NCBI GenBank assembly: GCA_040755725.1
Contig: JBFMAI010000040.1
Span: 1 to 64,000 of the forward strand
Reading direction: 5' to 3'
Length of the DNA stretch: 64,000 nt
Source of the DNA: JBFMAI01 sp040755725
Lineage (GTDB): Bacteria > Planctomycetota > Phycisphaerae > UBA1845 > Fen-1342
In this document: positions 16,209 through 22,850 of the stretch, one piece after another
Layout of the letters: every line of letters begins with the position of its first letter
How positions within the stretch are numbered: the stretch's first letter is position 1
Notes under the pieces: model-generated
Database searches by the model: none
What the model saw: only the letters and a program-made list of their open reading frames with translations
What the model was told of the DNA's origin: nothing
Position numbers and translations under genes: made by a program

Positions 16209-17900
16209 TCAGGCCGCCGTTATGGCGAGCACCTTCCGGATGGAGTGCTCGCCGATGAGGTGCAGCTCTTGAAACACCTTGGTCATCACATGCTGCATGT
16301 CGCGGAAATACCGATCGATCTTCGCCGTGTCGCGCGGGAGGTTTCCGCTCTTGGCGCGGCCGAGGTATTTGAGGAGTGGTTCGATCACCTTCTGACGCAG
16401 GACGATCAGCCCGCTCATGGTTCGCAGCGCGTCGGGCGTGGATTGGTAGCGTCTGGCCTTCGGATGGGTCTTCACGACGAGTTGCTTGCCGCGCAGCTTT
16501 CTGAGGTCATACGCCGATTGTCGGCTCGCGTAGCGGAGTTCGTTGCCGGTCAGCTGGTTGACCATCGCGGCGTGCTCGGCGGCGGTGAACCCTCCCGGCT
16601 TGAGCGACAGCGCGATGACGGCGTGGATGACGGCGCGCATCCTCGATTTGTCGATGTCCAGGCCGGCGGTGCGCGTCGCGCCGACCTGCCCGGGCTGCGC
16701 GAGCGTATCGAGCTGATCGCGGGTGACCCACGGCATGTCGATGCACTGAAGGTGGTTGAGGAACGTTTGCAGCAAGTCCGACAACACCTGGATCATCGCC
16801 GGGAACCGGTCGAGCATCCGGCCGCACGCCAGCCGGTCAATCTGCTCGACCATCGCCTCGGTCCGCAGGACGTGCTCGCCTTTGGTATACATCTTCAGCG
16901 TCAAGCCGCCGAAGTGCAGCTTGAACACCGTCAGATCGTACGCAGGTCTCTCGAGCACGACTTGTTCGCGGCTGAGACGCTTGGGGTTTTTGAGGCGCCG
17001 GGCGCGACAGCCGAAGATCTTCATGACGCGCTTCACGTTCATCGTGGCGCGCGTCCGGTCGATCAGGCCGTCGAAGACGCGTTCCATGTAGCGGCCGCTG
17101 CGGAACAGCAGGTTGCGACTGTATTCCACCTGGTAGACGGAATAGTCGTAACGGAATCGGCTGCGCTTCTGTTCTTCGAAGGAGACACCGAAGCAGGCGC
17201 ACCAGTAGACCCAGCGATCGCAGACTCGCCGCAGTTGCCCTACAGCGGCCGACGACCGCAAGGCATCTGCAACTTCGGCGAACTTGCGCGAGTCGGACAG
17301 CGCGGTGAAGCAGTTGTCTTCCTTCTCATAGACGATCCGCCGGCGCCGGGCCTGGCAGGCGGTGTACTCATGCCCGTTGAGGATGATCAGCGCCGGGTGC
17401 GGCGGGTGGCCGCTCATCGAGACGATCACGTGTCCCCAGGTCTTATCCATGATGTGAAAGTGGTAGTGCTTGACCCACGGCCGCGGGTTCTTGTACTCGA
17501 GATGGAAGCTGGCCGGGTTCTTGTCGGAGCGCAGTACCCGCCAGACGGGGGAGGGCCGACGCGTCGTGAAGATGGCGAAGACGCCGACGAAGTTCGGGTC
17601 GGCGGGCAGGTATTCCTTGATGAGCTGGTCTTTGCGAACGCCCTTCCGGCAGTCGACGACGGGAATCTTGTGCTTGTTCGCCCAACCCTGAACGCGCCGG
17701 CCGTACCGGCCCGCCAGCCGCATCAGAAACGTGTCGTTGAGATTGTCGAACGTCCCGAAGCGGTCGAACCACCAGCACCGAAAGCCGCCGGGCGTGCAGG
17801 CGAAGTGGTAGCGGGCGTTAATGGTGATGCGGTCGACGACGTCGTACATGTCGTCCAGCAACGGCGCGTAGTAGCGCGTGAATTCGTCGTCGCCGATCAT
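16209..17900 (-). CDS. Conserved hypothetical protein, possibly mobile, inserted in reverse orientation
   Basis: A 563-aa protein with a strong start (AGGAGA before ATG 17900) and no domain I can name. Distinctive motifs are CWWFDRFGTFDNL, KHYHFHIMDKTWGHVIVSMS, LNGHEYTACQARR and YQVEYSRNLLFRSGRYMERV, then EAMVEQIDRLACGRML. From memory it resembles an uncharacterised family of similar length that recurs in unrelated genomes and is sometimes labelled MarR-like; I cannot verify this. It alone breaks the rightward replication operon and is bordered by repeats on one side and 350 noncoding bases on the other, which suggests acquisition as cargo. The His-rich motifs could bind metal. Confidence 0.75.
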   Translation of the reverse strand: MIGDDEFTRYYAPLLDDMYDVVDRITINARYHFACTPGGFRCWWFDRFGTFDNLNDTFLMRLAGRYGRRVQGWANKHKIPVVDCRKGVRKDQLIKEYLPADPNFVGVFAIFTTRRPSPVWRVLRSDKNPASFHLEYKNPRPWVKHYHFHIMDKTWGHVIVSMSGHPPHPALIILNGHEYTACQARRRRIVYEKEDNCFTALSDSRKFAEVADALRSSAAVGQLRRVCDRWVYWCACFGVSFEEQKRSRFRYDYSVYQVEYSRNLLFRSGRYMERVFDGLIDRTRATMNVKRVMKIFGCRARRLKNPKRLSREQVVLERPAYDLTVFKLHFGGLTLKMYTKGEHVLRTEAMVEQIDRLACGRMLDRFPAMIQVLSDLLQTFLNHLQCIDMPWVTRDQLDTLAQPGQVGATRTAGLDIDKSRMRAVIHAVIALSLKPGGFTAAEHAAMVNQLTGNELRYASRQSAYDLRKLRGKQLVVKTHPKARRYQSTPDALRTMSGLIVLRQKVIEPLLKYLGRAKSGNLPRDTAKIDRYFRDMQHVMTKVFQELHLIGEHSIRKVLAITAA

Positions 17901-18258
17901 GAGCCGTTCTCCTGTTCCCGGGAAACGAAGAGGCTCATGCTACGGCCGCCGGCCGGGAGACGCACTCATCTGTCGCGCAGCGACCCCTCCTGCTGGGCGC
18001 AGTCCCAGCCGGAGCCCGGTTCCTTCCCGGCCGAAACGGCCCTCGATGGCCGCGGGAACAAGTCGCGTTGGCGACAGAGTTTGTTGCGCGGGACCGACAC
18101 GCCCCCGACGCGCACGGGGGCCACGGGAGCGACGCGGGCACGGCGGCTGGCAGGTCGGTACGAGGTGGCGGCCCCGCGACGCCCGTGGGCCAAACGTCGC
18201 GGTCTGGGGGCCGCCCAAGTGGTGGAGGCTCCACGGAACGGGCGGGCGGAGCTAAGTG
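17901..18258. other. Long noncoding stretch with several stem-loops
   Basis: No frame here has a credible start and composition. Stem-loops include GTCGC-GTTG-GCGAC near 18062 and CCCCCG-ACGCGCA-CGGGGG at 18102-18120, plus the palindrome TTCCCGGGAA near 17916. It should contain the promoter of the leftward 563-aa gene and possibly the right end of an inserted unit. Confidence 0.4.
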
Positions 18259-18579
18259 ATGCTCAGCGCTGACGATTGCATGACGGTTCCGATTCAGAGT
18301 CTGCTCGCCCAGGCGGCGGCCAGCATGTGTCGTCTGATCACCTTCACACGCGTAGGACGAGAGGTCACCGAATCGCGGCTGGGGAGAGCCGCCATTCAAA
18401 ACGAACAGCGGCTCTGTCGCGCATACGAGGTAGCACTGAAGCTGCGTTCCGAGGAGGTCGTACGTTTCTGCAACCGATTCATAGCGCCCGGCTGCCCAGC
18501 TGCCATCGCCCGAGACAACCCGTTCTTCGTTGCACTGGTTGTCGATCAATGTGTCCGAGGAGCTTTCCATGAAGATTGA
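18259..18579 (+). CDS. Possible small hypothetical protein
   Basis: An open frame of 106 codons (MLSADDCMTVPIQSLLAQAA at the start) with GGAG about 9 nt before the ATG and an 11-bp overlap with the following ParB-methyltransferase gene. It is predicted mostly helical with two hydrophobic patches. No family is recognised. Composition is less clearly coding than its neighbours, so it may be a chance open frame. Confidence 0.35.
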   Translation: MLSADDCMTVPIQSLLAQAAASMCRLITFTRVGREVTESRLGRAAIQNEQRLCRAYEVALKLRSEEVVRFCNRFIAPGCPAAIARDNPFFVALVVDQCVRGAFHED

Positions 18580-19921
18580 GTTGCGGCCACTGGCCGACAT
18601 CAAGCCGTATGAGAAGAACCCGCGCGTCAACGATGCGGCCGTGGACGCCGTCGCCGAGTCGATCCGCCGCTTCGGGTTCCGCCAGCCGATCGTCGTGGAC
18701 GAGGCGGGCGTCATCGTCTGCGGGCACACGCGCTGGAAGGCGGCGCAGAGGCTCGGGCTCGCCGAGGTGCCGGTGCACGTCGCGCGCGACCTGACGCCGG
18801 AGCAGATCCGCGCCTACCGCATCGCGGACAACAAGACCGCCGAGCTGGCGGAGTGGAACCTCGAGCTGCTGCCGCTCGAGTTGGCCGAGCTGCAGGGCGC
18901 CGGCATCGATTGGTCGCTGCTCGGCTTCGACAGCGACGAGCTGGCGATGCTGCTCGACCCCGGCGTGCAGCCGGGCCTCACCGATCCGGACGAGATTCCC
19001 GAGCCGCCCGATGCAGCCACGACCCAGCCCGGCGATCTGTATCTGCTCGGTGAGCATCGGTTGCTGTGCGGCGACAGCGTTTCGGTGGCCGACGTGGACC
19101 GGCTGCTCGACGGCCAGCCGATTCACCTCGTCAACATGGACCCGCCGTACAATGTCAAGGTCGAGCCGCGCAGCAGCACGGCGATCGCCGCGGGCCTCAG
19201 TTCACATCCCGACCTGTCGAAGAAGATGCATCACCAGGCCTTCGACGTCGCGCGCGGTGTGACCAGCCCCGCGAAGGCGCGCAAGAAGATGCGCGCGAAG
19301 GATCGGCCGCTCGCGAACGACTTCGTGTCCGGCGAGGCGTTCGACGCCATGTTGCTGGCGTGGTTCGGGAACGCCGCGCGCGTGCTGCTGCCGGGCCGGT
19401 CGTTCTACATCTGGGGCGGGTACGCGAACCTCGGCAATTACCCCGGTCCGTTGAAGGCCTGCGGGCTGTATTTCAGCCAGGGCATCGTGTGGGACAAGCA
19501 GCATCCGGTGCTCACGCGCAAGGATATGATGGGCTGCTTCGAGATCGCCTATTATGGCTGGCGCGAGGGTGCTGGGCATGAGTTCTTCGGCCCCAGCAAC
19601 GCCACCGACCTCTGGCATGTCAAGAAGGTCAACCCCCAGAGCATGGTGCATTTGACCGAGAAACCGGTCGAGCTGGCAGTGCGCGCGATCCAGTACTCGT
19701 CGCGCGCGGGCGAGAACGTCCTCGACCTGTTCGGCGGCAGCGGGTCCACGCTGATCGCGGCGGAGCAGACCGGACGGCGGGCGTATCTGATGGAGCTCGA
19801 CCCGTTGTACTGCGACGTGATCGTGCAGAGGTGGGAGCAATTCACGGGGCAGAAGGCGGGGCGGATCGCAGCCCGTGAGAACGCCCCGGTCGCGACCGAG
19901 GCGTCGATGGAGGGTGAATGA
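18569..19921 (+). CDS. ParB-domain DNA methyltransferase (N4/N6, beta-type motif order)
   Basis: The 450-aa protein starts with a ParB domain: LRPLADIKPYEKNPRVND, PIVVDEAGVIVCGHTRWKAA and IRAYRIADNKTAELAEW. The C-terminal part is an adenine or cytosine-N4 methyltransferase with catalytic DPPY in NMDPPYNVK (about residue 191) before the SAM-binding FGGSGST (about 388). That DPPY-then-FxGxG order defines the beta group. GAGGAG lies 6 nt before ATG 18569. Such orphan phage methylases usually protect phage DNA from host restriction or alter gene expression; no cognate endonuclease is adjacent. Confidence 0.9.
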   Translation: MKIELRPLADIKPYEKNPRVNDAAVDAVAESIRRFGFRQPIVVDEAGVIVCGHTRWKAAQRLGLAEVPVHVARDLTPEQIRAYRIADNKTAELAEWNLELLPLELAELQGAGIDWSLLGFDSDELAMLLDPGVQPGLTDPDEIPEPPDAATTQPGDLYLLGEHRLLCGDSVSVADVDRLLDGQPIHLVNMDPPYNVKVEPRSSTAIAAGLSSHPDLSKKMHHQAFDVARGVTSPAKARKKMRAKDRPLANDFVSGEAFDAMLLAWFGNAARVLLPGRSFYIWGGYANLGNYPGPLKACGLYFSQGIVWDKQHPVLTRKDMMGCFEIAYYGWREGAGHEFFGPSNATDLWHVKKVNPQSMVHLTEKPVELAVRAIQYSSRAGENVLDLFGGSGSTLIAAEQTGRRAYLMELDPLYCDVIVQRWEQFTGQKAGRIAARENAPVATEASMEGE

Positions 19922-19932
19922 TGGGCGGGTGG

Positions 19933-20184
19933 TTACGGCTGATTCGGAGCGTCGCTGCTTTCGCTACCGCAGGCGCGGCACAGGCATGCGGGGCCGTGGG
20001 CGTCATGGCGCTCGACCAGCTCGGCATGCGGGAAGTACGCACCGCATTCGTCGCAGCGGTCCAGCCGGCACTTCTGCCACAGGCCTTCGCCGATGAGGGT
20101 GTCGACCTCGGCCTCGGTGACGGTGTCGGGCATCGTCCAGGTGGCGAGCAGCTCGCCGTCGTTCTTGGTCAGGCTCAGTCGCAT
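19933..20184 (-). CDS. Small zinc-finger protein
   Basis: An 83-aa protein with two CxxC pairs, CDECGAYFPHAELVERHD and CLCRACG, that could bind a zinc ion. The N-terminal half (MRLSLTKNDGELLATWTMPD) looks beta-rich. GGAGAAG precedes the ATG at 20184. It is the last gene of a leftward block of six small genes inside the prophage. Function unknown; DNA- or protein-binding is plausible. Confidence 0.65.
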   Translation of the reverse strand: MRLSLTKNDGELLATWTMPDTVTEAEVDTLIGEGLWQKCRLDRCDECGAYFPHAELVERHDAHGPACLCRACGSESSDAPNQP

Positions 20185-20187
20185 GGG

Positions 20188-20655
20188 TCACTTCTCCTCG
20201 TGCAGGGCGTGGTACTCGGTCATGGCGTCCTCGTAGACGCACGTAGACGCGGCGGCATGTTTGCGGCCGCCGGCGGGCACGACGCAGCCGCGCTCCTTCA
20301 GGAACGCGACCGCGACGGCCACCTGCGTCCAGGGCAATTGCGTGGCGCGGCGGAGGTCCTCGAGGACGAAGCCGCTGGCAGCCTCCTCGGCTGCGGCGGC
20401 GATCGCCTCGAAGGCCTCCTGCGGGCAGCGATGCTCGTAGGGCTGCCCCTTGCGCGGCACGACGCGGCGGACGAGCGCGCCGTCCTCGACGGTGAAGGTC
20501 TCGTCGCGCTCGTCCGGCGGAGGCTCGGTGGCGGCGGCCACCGCATGCTCGAGCGCGTCCCATTCATCGCTCGTGAGCATCTCGGCCTCGCGCGCCGCGA
20601 GCACCGCCTCGGCCGCGTTCAGCACGTCGTGGAGTTTCTGGAGGTACGGCAGCAT
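20188..20655 (-). CDS. Hypothetical helical protein
   Basis: A 155-aa acidic protein: MLPYLQKLHDVLNAAEAVLA at the start, a proline-rich linker, then a probable winged-helix-like C-terminal part (AIAAAAEEAASGFVLEDLRR, ATQLPWTQVAVAVAFLKERG) resembling a small HTH that reads as 'strand-helix-turn-helix'. It lies 3 bases after the HARE-HTH gene's stop, so the two are probably co-translated. No family is recognised. Confidence 0.6.
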   Translation of the reverse strand: MLPYLQKLHDVLNAAEAVLAAREAEMLTSDEWDALEHAVAAATEPPPDERDETFTVEDGALVRRVVPRKGQPYEHRCPQEAFEAIAAAAEEAASGFVLEDLRRATQLPWTQVAVAVAFLKERGCVVPAGGRKHAAASTCVYEDAMTEYHALHEEK

Positions 20656-20658
20656 GGC

Positions 20659-21231
20659 TCAGTTCCCCGCGACGCCGGTGTGCGTGAACTGGCCGCGCTC
20701 CACCTTGCGGAATCGCGCCTCGCTGCCCTTCGTGCTGATCTCGCGCAGGATGGCGGCGTAGAGGGTGGCCTCGGGCGTCTTGCCGTTGGGGCTCGACCAC
20801 AGGCCGCGCTCGGCCATCGCCTCGATCATCTCCTTCGCCCGCAGCGGCTGGTCACTGTCGGCCAAGACCTGGGCGGCGGCGTCCAGCGCGCTGACGCGCT
20901 TCGGCTTCGGTTCGCCGGCGGCCTTCTTGGGCCGGCGCGGCTTGGCGGCTTTCACGCAGTCGCCCTCGGGCAGCGGCTGGCCGGTGATGACCTCGACGGT
21001 CGGGTTGACCTCGGGCTCCGGCGTGGCGTCGGCCTGCTTGGCGGCCTTGCGGCCGGTCGGCACCGCGCGCCGCAGGCGCTGGGCGCTCTTGATGCGGATG
21101 CGCTTACCGGTGGCGGTGTTCGTCGCGTTCCACCCGCCGTGGCTGTTCGACGAGTCGATCCGCACGCTCACGATGCGGTCGCTCACCTTGGCCTCGTAGC
21201 ACTGCCCGATCTTGATCTCGTCCTTCTTCAT
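20659..21231 (-). CDS. HARE-HTH domain protein
   Basis: The C-terminal half (ALDAAAQVLADSDQPLRAKE, MIEAMAERGLWSSPNGKTPE, ATLYAAILREISTKGSEARF) is a HARE-HTH winged helix (HB1, ASXL, restriction endonuclease HTH), a fold proposed to sense modified DNA or link to chromatin and restriction factors. The N-terminus (MKKDEIKIGQCYEAKVSDRI) is a small beta domain. AAAGGA six bases before ATG 21231 sets the start; an upstream ATG at 21246 adds five residues. In a prophage next to a methyltransferase, a role in reading DNA methylation is an attractive guess. Confidence 0.8.
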   Translation of the reverse strand: MKKDEIKIGQCYEAKVSDRIVSVRIDSSNSHGGWNATNTATGKRIRIKSAQRLRRAVPTGRKAAKQADATPEPEVNPTVEVITGQPLPEGDCVKAAKPRRPKKAAGEPKPKRVSALDAAAQVLADSDQPLRAKEMIEAMAERGLWSSPNGKTPEATLYAAILREISTKGSEARFRKVERGQFTHTGVAGN

Positions 21232-21250
21232 GGCTGGTCCTTTCATGTGC

Positions 21251-21314
21251 CCTCGTCAGGCCCGGGTCTCACGCGCCCGGGCGACCCGCCGCGGCGGGTT
21301 TCGGCGGCGCTACC
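21251..21314 (-). repeat. Structured intergenic repeat, copy 1
   Basis: A segment of about 64 bp lies between two leftward genes. Hairpin A is GCCCGGG (21260-21266) with CCCGGGC (21276-21282); hairpin B is ACCCGCC (21284-21290) with GGCGGGT (21293-21299). It starts at the stop codon of the 70-aa gene. A second copy lies at 21545-21611. Confidence 0.8.
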
Positions 21315-21522
21315 GCGCGCGAATCGTCTTGAGCATGCGGCCCTGCCACAGGTCGTCGCGTACCAGGCCGACCATCGGGATTTCGACCGGCGTGTCGAGC
21401 CGCACGCGGTAATACGCGGGCTCGCGGCTGTGCTTCTCGACGTCGACGATCGTGCCGGTCAGGCCCACGAACTCCTGCATCCCGCCCAGGATCCGAACGC
21501 GCTTGCCGATTCTGCTGTTCAT
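21310..21522 (-). CDS. Small KOW/SH3-like protein
   Basis: The 70-aa product (GKRVRILGGMQEFVGLTGTI, then VDVEKHSREPAYYRVRLDTP) has the pattern of a KOW-like or SH3-like beta barrel such as occurs in small phage regulators. AAGGAG precedes ATG 21522. Its TAG stop is embedded in the structured repeat copy 1. Precise role unknown. Confidence 0.65.
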   Translation of the reverse strand: MNSRIGKRVRILGGMQEFVGLTGTIVDVEKHSREPAYYRVRLDTPVEIPMVGLVRDDLWQGRMLKTIRAR

Positions 21523-21544
21523 CGTCGTGCTCCTTCGCAGCGTG

Positions 21545-21611
21545 CCTCGTCAGGCCCGGGTCTCACGCGCCCGGGCGACGCGGGTGTGGCCCGCGTTTCG
21601 GCGGCGCTACC
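21545..21611 (-). repeat. Structured intergenic repeat, copy 2
   Basis: Shares long identity with copy 1 (CCTCGTCAGGCCCGGGTCTC and onwards, ending CGGCGGCGCTACC). Hairpin A (21554-21560 with 21570-21576) is identical to copy 1. Hairpin B is ACGCGGG (21578-21584) with CCCGCGT (21590-21596): both arms differ from copy 1, yet pairing is kept. It begins at the stop codon of the 139-aa gene. Confidence 0.8.
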
Positions 21612-22026
21612 AGCTGCGTGGCTCGGAGCGGGGTTCACCCGCGGTCTTGGCAGCGCGGCGCGGTGCGTAGACGTGGCCGCAGGATTCACACTGGACCTGG
21701 TCGGCGTTCTCGAACCACACCAGCAGGTCCTGGCGGCGTTCGCCGCAGTTCGGGCAGGCGTCCTCGGGATCGACGTCGGCGCCGGGGTCGTCATCGACGC
21801 CCGCGGCCGCGAACGCGGCGTCCAGGTGGTTGCGCAGGGCGATCGCGGTATCGACCGTCAGGATGACCGTGCGGTCGTAGGACTGGATGCCGCGGCCGGC
21901 GGTGAGGTCGATCCGAACCACGCGCTCGCCTTCCGGGTTCGTGCCGATGTCGGCGTTCGCGTCGTGGTAAACAGCGCCCATGAAGCGGAGGGCGTCGCTG
22001 ATGGTGTCGTCGTTCGGGTTCGTCAT
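21607..22026 (-). CDS. Hypothetical protein with C-terminal zinc ribbon
   Basis: A 139-aa protein with an alpha/beta N-terminal part (VVRIDLTAGRGIQSYDRTVI, then TAIALRNHLDAAFAAAG) and a zinc ribbon CPNCGERRQDLLVWFENADQ followed by VQCESCGHVY. GAGGAG lies before the ATG at 22026. No family is recognised; small zinc-ribbon proteins of this kind are frequent in phage accessory blocks. Confidence 0.6.
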   Translation of the reverse strand: MTNPNDDTISDALRFMGAVYHDANADIGTNPEGERVVRIDLTAGRGIQSYDRTVILTVDTAIALRNHLDAAFAAAGVDDDPGADVDPEDACPNCGERRQDLLVWFENADQVQCESCGHVYAPRRAAKTAGEPRSEPRSW

Positions 22027-22041
22027 GGCGTGTGCTCCTCG

Positions 22042-22386
22042 CTAGTTGCCGAAGATGTGCTCGGCCAAGCCGGCCGCCAGGAGGTCGACGATCGTCTTGG
22101 CGCGGGGCGTGGCGGGCAGGATGTCCCAGCCGCGGTCGAAGTTGACCACGGTCACGTTGTCGTCGGTGCGGCGGACCCAGAGCTTCGAGATGCGGCTGTC
22201 GGCCAGCTCGAAGTCGGGCGAATCGGCGTGCTCGGGGAAGACCAGCGCTTCGAAGCGGTGGCCGGCGAGCGTGCCGATGACCCAGGAGCCGCCGCAGCTC
22301 TTGCGGGGCTTGATCTTCGTGATCTGCAGCGTGTCGAGCAGCGCGCTGGCGGCGCGCTTCGTGGTGGTGCGTTTCTTGGTCGTCAT
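22042..22386 (-). CDS. Hypothetical protein, first gene of the leftward block
   Basis: A 114-aa protein starting MTTKKRTTTKRAASALLDTL; the basic N-terminal tail is followed by a compact domain (SWVIGTLAGHRFEALVFPEH, then ISKLWVRRTDDNVTVVNFDR). GAGGAG precedes ATG 22386. It is promoter-proximal in the six-gene leftward unit that reads away from the packaging genes. No recognisable family. Confidence 0.6.
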   Translation of the reverse strand: MTTKKRTTTKRAASALLDTLQITKIKPRKSCGGSWVIGTLAGHRFEALVFPEHADSPDFELADSRISKLWVRRTDDNVTVVNFDRGWDILPATPRAKTIVDLLAAGLAEHIFGN

Positions 22387-22640
22387 CGTCGTGGCTCCTC
22401 GTGGTACGCCCCATGCGTACAGACACATGAAGCCATGGGTTTGGCCCGGAATCCACTCGCATTCCGAGAATTCCGAGACATTCTTGCACTTCTTGGCGCA
22501 AGGTCCGAGTCGGCGGCACGGGCGGCGCTGAGAGCGCTCTCGTGCGGACGGAAGTGGGCCTGGCGTACCAGCCTGCCGGCCCGAACGCGCCACGGCCGCC
22601 CCGTGGCCGCGAGGGGCGTACCCGGGCGGGAGGCGGCGTG
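22387..22640. promoter_or_regulatory. Divergent intergenic region before the packaging operon
   Basis: This 254-bp gap separates the leftward small-gene block from the rightward terminase operon and must hold promoters for both. A tandem repeat ATTCCGAGA-ATTCCGAGA (22461-22478) in a locally AT-richer stretch is a candidate regulator site. I see no reliable sigma-70 boxes. Confidence 0.4.
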
Positions 22641-22850
22641 ATGGCCGACGAGGCCCCGAAGCTGAACCCGACGGCTTTGCCGCTGGTGGACGCGGCCCGT
22701 CTGCTCTCCGCCGTGGGCGGTCAGATCGTGACGGTGGCGATGCTGCAGGCCGACGTCGCGGCCGGCGCGCCGACGAACGACGACGGCACGCTCAATGTCG
22801 CGCACTACGCCGCGTGGCTGGTGAAGGAGATGGCCGCTCGTGCCGATTGA
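22641..22850 (+). CDS. Small protein, candidate terminase small subunit-like
   Basis: A 69-aa protein preceded by GGGAGG. Its core (DAARLLSAVGGQIVTVAMLQ, then NVAHYAAWLVKEMA) resembles the N-terminal 60 residues of the terminase large subunit encoded next (LVRLLNSTPLGEVISERQL then DLLRYVAWLVLERH). Its position upstream of, and 11-bp overlap with, the large subunit fits a DNA-recognition (small terminase) role, but it is much shorter than typical TerS. This is inference from position and motif. Confidence 0.6.
   Translation: MADEAPKLNPTALPLVDAARLLSAVGGQIVTVAMLQADVAAGAPTNDDGTLNVAHYAAWLVKEMAARAD

Noticed and set aside
15849..18272. An 807-codon rightward open frame through the leftward 563-aa gene
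   Set aside because: It is antisense to a gene with a strong ribosome-binding site and conserved-looking motifs; long antisense frames are expected at high GC. Only its first codons (after 15969) might be a remnant of a phage gene.
18569..19921. ParB-methyltransferase as half of a restriction-modification system
   Set aside because: No endonuclease gene is recognisable beside it; an orphan phage methylase is the simpler reading.
19918..22641. A 907-codon rightward open frame across the small-gene block
   Set aside because: Five leftward genes there each have a ribosome-binding site, one has a clear HARE-HTH domain and the gaps hold structured repeats; the long frame has no recognisable domain.
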